This document shows positions 1 through 5,584 of a stretch of DNA of 8,366 bases, piece by piece. The stretch is from Gemmatimonadaceae bacterium (GTDB lineage: Bacteria; Gemmatimonadota; Gemmatimonadetes; Gemmatimonadales; Gemmatimonadaceae): assembly GCA_025453855.1 (NCBI GenBank), contig JALOPO010000217.1, forward strand, positions 1 through 8,366, written 5' to 3'. The notes beneath the pieces were generated by a model. It did no database searches. It was not told the DNA's origin and saw only the letters and a program-made list of their open reading frames with translations. Both the position numbers and the translations under genes were made by a program. Numbering within the stretch: position 1 is the first letter of the stretch; every line of letters starts with the position of its first letter.

Positions 1-444
1 GCCCTCGACAACGTCGACGGCCGCGTCGACTTCCTCGTTCTCGACTTCTTCGCGCCGACGCGCCTGGAGTCGCTCAACATCGGATGGATCGGCAACGACT
101 CCGACATCCAGGTCCTGCGCTGGCTCGGGAGCGGCGACCCGCTCGCGACACTCACCGGGGCGACCGCCTCGCAGATGATGGCCGCCAACAACTGGTCGGT
201 CTTCACCTCGCGCTCCGACGCCGGGACCGGCGCCGAGGCGCTCGGCAACACGGGCACCTTCGCCCGCTACTGGATCGTGTCGGCCTACAACCCGGCCTTC
301 CGCGACATGGACTGGAGCGATCGCAACGATGCGATCAAGCTGTCGGCCGTGACCGGGACGGTCGTCCCGGAGCCCTCGACCTATGCGCTCCTCGGCACGG
401 GGCTCGCGGGGCTCGCCATGCTGCGCCGCCGCCGTCGCGCCTGA
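1..444 (+). CDS. PEP-CTERM sorting-domain surface protein, C-terminal part (5' end outside window)
   Basis: The frame is open from base 1 to a TGA at 442-444, giving 147 visible residues; the start and any signal peptide lie upstream of the window. The tail has the classic exosortase sorting signal: VPEPST (codons 364-381), a short hydrophobic stretch (YALLGTGLAGLAML) and a terminal RRRRRA cluster. In the PEP-CTERM family such tails are recognised and cleaved by an inner-membrane exosortase, so the mature protein is surface-exposed or exopolysaccharide-associated. The preceding domain (FLVLDFF, SLNIGWIGNDSDIQVLRW, YWIVSAYNP) resembles small exosortase-dependent surface proteins of the XDP1 kind; that subfamily call is from memory and moderate. 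No exosortase gene is visible nearby. A strong hairpin follows the stop, so this gene probably ends its own transcript. Confidence 0.88.
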   Translation, partial: ALDNVDGRVDFLVLDFFAPTRLESLNIGWIGNDSDIQVLRWLGSGDPLATLTGATASQMMAANNWSVFTSRSDAGTGAEALGNTGTFARYWIVSAYNPAFRDMDWSDRNDAIKLSAVTGTVVPEPSTYALLGTGLAGLAMLRRRRRA

Positions 445-464
445 TCGCATCCGGCTGCGTCCAT

Positions 465-498
465 CGCGGGCCGGTCCGCTTCGGCGGGCCGGCCCGCG
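465..498 (+). terminator. Long GC hairpin with UUCG tetraloop after the PEP-CTERM gene
   Basis: Bases 465-479 pair with 484-498 as a continuous 15-bp stem with a single G-T wobble (475/488), closed by a C(TTCG)G tetraloop at 480-483. It begins 20 bases after the PEP-CTERM stop. No T-run follows, so it is not a textbook intrinsic terminator, but such T-poor hairpins are common ends in GC-rich genomes. It could also protect the 3' end of the mRNA. The structure is read directly; the termination role is inferred from position. Confidence 0.65.
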
Positions 499-573
499 CT
501 GCGTTCGGGGGGACCGGGCACGGCCAGACCGCGCCATCGCCGCGGGCGCCCCATGTGGCGGCCCCCGCCCCCG

Positions 574-588
574 TACATCTTTGCGCCC
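574..588 (+). promoter_or_regulatory. Candidate leaderless promoter element before the permease GTG start
   Basis: TACATCTTTGCGCCC ends directly at the GTG at 589. Its core CTTTGCGCC matches CTTCGCGCC before the RidA gene and CTTCGCACC before the S9 peptidase gene. A TAnnnT-type -10 element here would put the transcript start at or very near the start codon, giving a leaderless mRNA. The motif is seen in the sequence; the promoter function is inference. Confidence 0.4.
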
Positions 589-1947
589 GTGACCGACGAC
601 GCCCCCCGCGACGACGGCGCGCGTGACCGCGGCGGGCGCCTCGGCCTCGCCGGCCTCGTCTTCGTCCTCTTCTTCACCGTCTCGGGCGGCGCCTACACCC
701 TCGAGACGCTCGTCGTGCAGGTCGGGCCGGTCGCCGCCCTCGCGATGCTCGCGGCGATCCCCCTGCTCTGGGTGATCCCCGAGGCGCTCATCGTCGGCGA
801 ACTCGCCGCCCGGCTGCCGGTCGAGGGGGGCTACTACCGCTGGGTCCACGCCGCCTTCGGCGAGCGGACCGCGGTCGTCAACGCCTGGTGCACCTGGTGC
901 TACTCGCTCGTGGAGATGGCGTTGTATCCGGCGCTCGTGGTCGCCTATCTCGAGGCGCTCACCGGCCCGCTCGCCGCGCCGGCGCGCACGCTCGTGATCG
1001 TGGCGGTGATCTGGGTCCCGACGCTCGTGAACCTGCGCGGCGCGGTGCCGGTCGGACGCGTCAGCACCGTCGTCGGCATCCTCGTGCTGCTCGCCTTCGG
1101 GCTGCTGGCGGCCTTCGCGCTGCCGCGGGCGACGCACGCCCCGTGGACGACGCCGGGCGGCGCGGCCCCGCCGCTCGACTGGCGCGCTGCCGGCACGGCG
1201 CTCGGACTCGCGCTCTGGAACTGGATCGGCTGGGACAACGCGAGCACGATCGCCGGCGAGGTCCGCGATCCTGCCCGCACCTACCCGCGCGCCCTCGCGA
1301 TCGCGGTGCCGCTCGTCTTCGCAGGCTATGCCGTGCCACTGCTCGCCGCCCTCGCCGCGAGCGACTGGCGCACCTGGCAGGAGGCGGGCTGGGCGGCGAT
1401 CGCGCGCGACGTGGCCGGGCCGATCGGCCCGTGGCTCGGCACCGCGCTCGCCGCGCTCGCGGTCGTGAGCGCGACGGCGATGTTCAACTCGCTCCTCCTC
1501 GCCTACTCGCGGATCCCGCTCGTCGTCGCACAGGACGGGCTCCTGCCCCGCGCCCTCGCGGTCACCGATGCCCGCGGCACGCCGGTGCGCGCCGTGCTCC
1601 TCGCGAGCAGCTGCTACACGCTCCTCGCGCTGCTCCCGTTCGCGGAGCTGGTGAGCGCCGACGTCGTGCTCTACGCCGTCGCCCTCTTCCTCGAGTTCGC
1701 CGCGCTCGTGCAGCTCCGGCGCGTCGCGCCGGAGGCGCCGGCCCCGTTCCGCGTCCCGCTCGGCACCGTCGGGGTCGCCGTGCTCGCGCTCGTCCCGGCC
1801 GCGGTCCTGGTGGCGATGATCGTGCTCGATGTCGCCCTCGGCGCCTACGGCGGCCGGGCGATGCTCCTCGCCCTCGCGATCGCGGCGCTCGGGCCGGCGG
1901 TCCATGCCCTGCTCGCACGGCACCGGACGCGTCGCGGTCACCGATAA
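589..1947 (+). CDS. APC-superfamily amino acid/polyamine permease (LAT/PUT-like)
   Basis: A 452-residue integral membrane protein with about 12 hydrophobic segments, starting at residues ~18-34. Landmarks match amino acid permeases of the APC superfamily, especially the bacterial relatives of plant polyamine uptake (PUT) and LAT-type transporters. These are the unwound TM1 motif SGGAYTLE (residues 32-39), IPEALIVGELAARLPVEGGYYRWV in TM2 and the following loop, and the TM6-side ALWNWIGWDNASTIAGEVRDP (GEVRDP at 223-228). The expected role is proton- or ion-coupled uptake of an amino acid or polyamine across the inner membrane; the substrate cannot be read from sequence. I chose GTG 589 because a motif shared with two other gene starts abuts it; ATG 553 in the same frame would add 12 residues (MWRPPPPYIFAP) that look untranslated, and has no visible ribosome site. 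It lies 49 bases upstream of the RidA gene, so shared transcription is possible. It appears intact and full length. Confidence 0.9.
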   Translation: MTDDAPRDDGARDRGGRLGLAGLVFVLFFTVSGGAYTLETLVVQVGPVAALAMLAAIPLLWVIPEALIVGELAARLPVEGGYYRWVHAAFGERTAVVNAWCTWCYSLVEMALYPALVVAYLEALTGPLAAPARTLVIVAVIWVPTLVNLRGAVPVGRVSTVVGILVLLAFGLLAAFALPRATHAPWTTPGGAAPPLDWRAAGTALGLALWNWIGWDNASTIAGEVRDPARTYPRALAIAVPLVFAGYAVPLLAALAASDWRTWQEAGWAAIARDVAGPIGPWLGTALAALAVVSATAMFNSLLLAYSRIPLVVAQDGLLPRALAVTDARGTPVRAVLLASSCYTLLALLPFAELVSADVVLYAVALFLEFAALVQLRRVAPEAPAPFRVPLGTVGVAVLALVPAAVLVAMIVLDVALGAYGGRAMLLALAIAALGPAVHALLARHRTRRGHR

Positions 1948-1984
1948 GGGGGAGGCGCAGGCGGCGGGGCGCCGTGCCGCGCCC

Positions 1985-1996
1985 TATCTTCGCGCC
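1985..1996 (+). promoter_or_regulatory. Candidate -10/leaderless element TATCTTCGCGCC before the RidA gene
   Basis: TATCTT (1985-1990) is a good -10-like hexamer, and the block ends exactly at the ATG at 1997. A transcript starting 6-7 bases after the hexamer would begin at the start codon. No Shine-Dalgarno sequence lies in the usual window. The CTTCGCGCC core recurs, with small changes, at 579-587 and 5576-5584. Function is inferred from recurrence and placement. Confidence 0.45.
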
Positions 1997-2434
1997 ATGA
2001 CTCCCCTCCGTCTCGCCCTCCCGCTGCTCGCGGCGCTCGCCGTGGGCGCCTGCCGCACCGTCCCGGCGGCCGGTACGGTCGCCGTCGTCCCCCCGGCGTC
2101 GCCGACGGCGATGTACACGCCGGTGGTCCGCGCCGGCGGTCTCCTCTTCCTCGCCGGCCGCGTCGCCAGCGACTCGATCGGCAAGGGGATCCGGGCCGAG
2201 ACCCGCGAGATCCTGGCCGGCATCGCCCGCGACCTGCAGGCCGCGGGGAGCGGGATGGATCGCGTCGCGCGCTGCATGGTGCTCCTCGTCGACATCGCGG
2301 AGTGGGGCGCGATGAACGAGGCGTACGCGCCCTTCTTCCCCGGGGTCAAGCCGGCGCGCACCGCCGTGCAGATCGTGGCGACGCCGCGCGCCGGGGCACG
2401 CGTCGAGATCGAGTGCATCGCCGCGGCCCGGTGA
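1997..2434 (+). CDS. RidA/YjgF/UK114-family protein with lipoprotein signal peptide
   Basis: A protein of 145 residues. The N-terminus is a lipoprotein signal: R5, a hydrophobic core (LALPLLAALAV) and a lipobox VGAC, with the acylated cysteine at C19. The mature part is a RidA domain (about residues 37-145): YTPVVRAGGLLFLAGRVA near 40-57, a central helix region, and the signature PARTAVQIVATPRAGARVEIECIA. The conserved arginine that binds the substrate carboxylate in RidA enzymes (R105 in E. coli) is present as R121, and the VEIE glutamate is near 137; the E. coli C107 position is alanine. RidA hydrolyses enamine/imine intermediates such as 2-aminoacrylate released by PLP enzymes. The export signal places this copy outside the cytoplasm, which is unusual for the family. 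ATG 1997 is chosen over upstream in-frame starts because it begins the signal peptide and abuts the promoter-like motif. Its stop is 4 bases before the next ATG, implying translational coupling with the PLP enzyme. Confidence 0.88.
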   Translation: MTPLRLALPLLAALAVGACRTVPAAGTVAVVPPASPTAMYTPVVRAGGLLFLAGRVASDSIGKGIRAETREILAGIARDLQAAGSGMDRVARCMVLLVDIAEWGAMNEAYAPFFPGVKPARTAVQIVATPRAGARVEIECIAAAR

Positions 2435-2438
2435 CGCC

Positions 2439-3633
2439 ATGACGACGCGGCGCGACTTCCTGCACGGCGCCCTCGGGGCGCTCGCGGTGCCGGTGCTCCC
2501 GGGGTTCCGGGCCGATGCGGTGCGCCAGCTCGAGCGCGCCACCGAACGCGGCGGCCTTCCCGACGGGCCCGGCGATCCCGCCGACGAGTCGTACTGGGCC
2601 GAGGTGCGTCGCGCCTTCGACCTCGACGACACGCTCGTCAACCTCAACAACGGCGGCGTCTGCCCGGCGCCGATGCCGGTGCTCGAGGCGATGATCCGCG
2701 ATCTCCGCTTCTCCAACGTGCTCCCGGTCGAGCACATGTGGCGGCTCCTGCAGCCGCGCATGGAGTCGGTGCGGCGCGAGCTCGCGCGCGAGTTCGGCTG
2801 CGACACCGAGGAGATCGCCGTCGTGCGCAACGCGAGCGAGGCGATGGAGACGCTCATCCTCGGCCTCGACCTGCGACGCGGCGACGAAGTGGTCGTGACC
2901 ACGCAGAACTACCCGCGCATGCTCACCGCGTGGGACCAGCGCGTCCGTCGCGACGGCATCGTGCTCCGGCGCGTGACCTTCCCCGTGCCGCCGCGCGATC
3001 CGCGCCTCATCGCCGACCGCGTGATGGCGGCGGTGACGCCGGCGACGAAGGCGGTCGAGCTCCCGCACATCACCAACCTCACCGGGCAGATCGTCCCGGT
3101 CGCCGAGATCGTGCGGCGGGCGCGCGAGCGCGGGATCCCCGTCTTCATCGACGGCGCGCACGCCTTCGCGCACTTCCCGTTCACGCGCGACGCGCTCGGC
3201 TGCGACTTCTACGGCACCTCACTCCACAAGTGGCTGCTGGCGCCGATCGGCACCGGCTTCCTGCACGTCCGTCGCGAGCGCATCGCATCCCTCTGGCCGC
3301 TGATGGCGGCGCCGAAGGAGGGCGGCGCGGCTCCGCTGGCTGCGCGACCGGTGGGCGCGGGCGCTGGCGGCGAGCAGCGATCGCGTGACGATCCACACGC
3401 CGCTCGACGATCCGGCGCAGGCCGGCGCGATCGGCTTCTTCTCGGTGGCCGGCATGGACCACGCGAAGCTCGGCGGCTGGCTGCGCGAGAAGTACCAGAT
3501 CGTCTGCACGCCGATCGTGATGCCGGGCGTGGTCGACGGGATCCGCGTGACGCCGAACGTCTACACCGCGGCGCGCGAGTGCGACCAGTTCGTGGAGGCG
3601 GTCACGGCGGCAATGCGGCGCGGGATCGGGTGA
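2439..3633 (+). pseudogene. Tat-exported class-V aminotransferase-fold PLP enzyme, disrupted by an internal deletion/frameshift
   Basis: The N-terminus is a Tat signal, TRRDFL at residues 3-8 followed by a hydrophobic stretch ending about VPVLPGF. The fold is that of class-V aminotransferases (isopenicillin-N-epimerase/cysteine-desulfurase-like): LNNGGVCPAP near 68-77, RNASEAMETLI, FIDGAHAFAH with the cofactor Asp at 238 and His at 241, and SLHKW with the Schiff-base lysine K264. After LMAAPKE (to about 3320) this frame becomes nonsense. The family sequence resumes in the +1 frame from about 3322 as AARLRWLRDRW, runs through VTIHTPLDDPAQAGAIGFFSV and VTPNVYTAARECDQFVEAV, and stops at 3631-3633. 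The segment that normally lies between these blocks (roughly 35-45 residues, including the region around the GT-containing active-site loop) is missing, so about 100-135 bases, with remainder 2 modulo 3, seem lost. The reaction is unknown: transaminase, lyase or epimerase are all possible. The gene is coupled to the upstream RidA gene. Either a true pseudogene or an assembly fault. Confidence 0.82.
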
Positions 3634-3637
3634 CCCG

Positions 3638-3660
3638 CCGGCGCCGCGCGACATCGCCGG
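3638..3660. terminator. Weak inverted repeat between convergent genes
   Basis: CCGGCG (3638-3643) pairs with CGCCGG (3655-3660) around an 11-base loop, filling the 27-base gap between the two facing stop codons. Its location suits a shared bidirectional terminator, but the stem is short, there is no T-run, and such repeats arise easily at this GC content. Confidence 0.25.
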
Positions 3661-4248
3661 TCAGGCGACGGGCGCGGTCCCGAGCACCGGGGTCACGCGC
3701 GCCGGCGGCGCATCGGTCACGCCGCCGGAGACGATGAAGGTCATCAGCTCCGCGTTGCTCGCCTGCAGCGGCACCACGTGCTTCGCCGGCACCAGCAGCA
3801 GCTGCCCCGCGATGCTGTACGAGAAGGGGAAGTAGACCGCCACGTGATCGGCCACGCCGAGCTGGTCGATGGTGCGACGCGTGATGAAGCCCAGCGCCTT
3901 CGCCTCGCTGGCGGCGTGCAGCGTGACCATCACCGGGCTGTCGAAGCGGCGCTTGTCGCCCACCACCGCCTCGGCCAGGTCGCGCGCCGAGCCGTAGAGG
4001 AGCCGCACGAACGGGAGCTTCTCGAGCAGCCCGTCGAAGGCCGCCACCGCCCCCTGCGTGAGCACGTTGGACGCCAGGAAACCGGTGAGCGTGATCACCA
4101 CCACCGTCACCAGGAAGCCGAGCCCGGGGAGCGGGAGCGTGATCCAGGTGTCGATGGCGGTGAAGACGCGCCAGCTGACGTAGACGGTGAGCGCGACGGG
4201 CGCGACGAACGCGAGCCCGCGCAGGAAGTAGCCGACGAGACGACGCAT
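3661..4248 (-). CDS. DUF502 family membrane protein
   Basis: A protein of 195 residues, normal length for DUF502. The short basic start (MRRLVGYFLRG) leads into TM1 (about 7-32, GLAFVAPVALTVYVSW), then the family's PGLG turn (41-44) and TM2 (about 45-64, ending GFLASNVL). Next comes the conserved LPFVRLLYGSARDLAEAV block (78-95), then a soluble beta-rich domain (SPVMVTLH, GFITRR, VAVYFPFSYSIAGQLLLVP, MTFIVSGG). DUF502 proteins are inner-membrane proteins of unknown biochemical role, and nothing here narrows it. It starts 54 bases after the hemH stop on the same strand, with a perfect hairpin between them, so it is probably co-transcribed with hemH or controlled at that hairpin. It converges on the PLP-enzyme gene. 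The start is the first methionine and gives the expected N-terminus. Confidence 0.9.
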   Translation of the reverse strand: MRRLVGYFLRGLAFVAPVALTVYVSWRVFTAIDTWITLPLPGLGFLVTVVVITLTGFLASNVLTQGAVAAFDGLLEKLPFVRLLYGSARDLAEAVVGDKRRFDSPVMVTLHAASEAKALGFITRRTIDQLGVADHVAVYFPFSYSIAGQLLLVPAKHVVPLQASNAELMTFIVSGGVTDAPPARVTPVLGTAPVA

Positions 4249-4252
4249 GCGA

Positions 4253-4273
4253 TCCGGCGAAAGGGTCGCCGGA
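4253..4273 (-). other. Perfect 8-bp hairpin in the hemH-DUF502 gap, 4 bases before the DUF502 start
   Basis: On the minus strand TCCGGCGA pairs with TCGCCGGA around a CCCTT loop. It occupies the place where a ribosome site for DUF502 would sit, and there is no T-run after it. It may attenuate or time DUF502 translation, end part of the hemH transcript, or be a processing site. The structure is seen directly; the role is inference. Confidence 0.45.
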
Positions 4274-4302
4274 AGCTACTCGCGCCGGCCGCCCGCCGGG
4301 CG

Positions 4303-5391
4303 TCAGAGCCAGCCCGTGAGCTCCTGCGCGAGCACCGTCTCGAGCACGTCCACCGCCGGCGCCGACTCGTTGAGGCAGGGGACGAGCGTGAAGTGCTCGC
4401 CGCCGTGCGCGAGGAAGTCGTGGTGCGCCGCCTCGCCGAGCTCCTCGATCGTCTCCAGGCAGTCGGCGACGAACCCCGGGGCGACCACCGCCACGCGCCT
4501 CGTCCCCGTGCGCGCGAGCTCGCGGATGGTGACATCGGTATACGGCTGCAGCCACTCGGCCGGCCCGAAGCGCGACTGGAAGGTGATGCGGAAGCGCTCG
4601 TCGGGGAGCGCGAGCGCCTGCTGCAGCAGGCGCCCCGTCTTCATGCAGTGGCAGTAGTACGGATCGCCGAGCGCGAGATGCGTGCGCGGGATGCCGTGGA
4701 AGCTCGCGACCAGCACCTCGGGTTCGTGCGAAAGCGTCGCCAGGTGCGCGCGCGTGCGGCTGGCCAGCGCCTCGATGTAGGCCGGGCTGTCGTACCACGG
4801 CGTGGCGACGCGCACCGCCGGCTGCCAGCGGAGCGTCTTGAGCGCATCGAAGGCGGCATCGCAGGCGCTGGCCACCGTCGTCGCCGAGTACTGCGGGTAG
4901 AGCGGCACGAGGAGCAGGCGATCGCACCCCGCGCGGGCGAGCGCCTCGATGCGCGAGCGCGTGGAGGGGGTGCCGTAGCGCATGCCGAAGTCGACGAGGA
5001 GTCGATCGCTCCAGCCACTCACCCGCGCGCGCACCGCGTCGGCGGTGGCGCGCGTCGTGGTGAGCAGCGGCGACTCGTCGCGCTCGGTGTTCCAGATGCG
5101 CCGGTACTCCTTCCCCTTGGCCACCGGTCGCGTGGTGAGGATCACGCCGTGCAGGAGCGGGAGCCAGAGCGCGCGGGGCAGGTCGACGATGCGCGGGTCG
5201 CTGAGGAACTCGCGCAGGTAGCGACGCATCGCGAAGTAGCCGGTCCCGCTCGGCGTGCCGAGGTTGAGGAGCAGGACGCCGATGCGCCCGGTGCGGACCG
5301 GCGGATGCGGGCGCGGCGGCGTGGTGCGCGCGGTGATGCTGGTCGCTGGGCCGTGCGCGACGGGTGCCAGCGTGGCGGAGGCGGTGGACAT
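4303..5391 (-). CDS. hemH: Ferrochelatase
   Basis: A protein of 362 residues that inserts Fe2+ into a porphyrin (protoporphyrin IX or coproporphyrin III, depending on the haem route), the metal-insertion step of haem synthesis. Family landmarks in order: RIGVLLLNLGTP (36-47), YLREFLSDPRIVD (58-70), FGMRYGTPS (135-143), LLLVPLYPQYSATT (159-172), then ASFHGIP with the catalytic H232. These are followed by GDPYYCHCMKTGRLL (242-256), FQSRFGPAEWLQPYTD (271-286), and APGFVADCLETIEELGE with the conserved Glu about 313. The ending VPCLNESAPAVDVL matches the family C-terminus. The ATG at 5391 gives a 35-residue Pro/Ala-rich leader before the conserved core; the frame stays open upstream to 5721, but that would run into the divergent peptidase gene and has no family similarity. 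No in-frame GTG was found in the leader, so 5391 is the likely start. It is intact, unlike its plus-strand neighbours. Confidence 0.95.
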   Translation of the reverse strand: MSTASATLAPVAHGPATSITARTTPPRPHPPVRTGRIGVLLLNLGTPSGTGYFAMRRYLREFLSDPRIVDLPRALWLPLLHGVILTTRPVAKGKEYRRIWNTERDESPLLTTTRATADAVRARVSGWSDRLLVDFGMRYGTPSTRSRIEALARAGCDRLLLVPLYPQYSATTVASACDAAFDALKTLRWQPAVRVATPWYDSPAYIEALASRTRAHLATLSHEPEVLVASFHGIPRTHLALGDPYYCHCMKTGRLLQQALALPDERFRITFQSRFGPAEWLQPYTDVTIRELARTGTRRVAVVAPGFVADCLETIEELGEAAHHDFLAHGGEHFTLVPCLNESAPAVDVLETVLAQELTGWL

Positions 5392-5533
5392 GCGCGGAAC
5401 GTCTCGCGGGACGCGGCGCGCGGCGTCCGCAGCGCCACGGTCGGGAACGCACCGGACGGATCGTGCCCGACGGTGGGGACCGCGACCGCGCGGGGCGTGG
5501 TGAACGGCGCCCGCCGTCGGTACGTATCGGGGC

Positions 5534-5559
5534 GGTGGGTGCGCCCGGTGCGCCCCACC
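5534..5559 (+). promoter_or_regulatory. Bulged GC hairpin upstream of the S9 peptidase gene
   Basis: GGTGGG (5534-5539) pairs with CCCACC (5554-5559). After a bulged T at 5540, GCGC (5541-5544) pairs with GCGC (5550-5553) around a CCGGT loop. It lies 25 bases before the ATG, inside the 193-base divergent region shared with hemH. It could be an operator or a 5'-leader structure; chance formation at this GC content is also possible. TACGTAT at 5521-5527 just upstream is the most AT-rich patch and a possible -10 element. Confidence 0.3.
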
Positions 5560-5575
5560 CGGACCACGCCTCCCC

Positions 5576-5584
5576 CTTCGCACC
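5576..5584 (+). promoter_or_regulatory. CTTCGCACC start-abutting motif
   Basis: This block abuts the ATG at 5585 and differs by one base from the one at 1988-1996 and by two from the one at 579-587. Unlike those two it lacks an upstream TA (the preceding bases are CCCCC), so it is a weaker promoter candidate. It may instead be a start-site or ribosome-contact element. Confidence 0.3.

Noticed and set aside
1562..2902. A 446-residue minus-strand open frame across permease, RidA and PLP genes
   Set aside because: It is antisense to three recognisable proteins and consists of Arg/Ser/Ala-rich sequence without motifs.
5440..5471. Inverted repeat GTCGGG/CCCGAC in the hemH-peptidase divergent region
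   Set aside because: Only six base pairs around a 20-base loop, which is expected by chance at this GC content.
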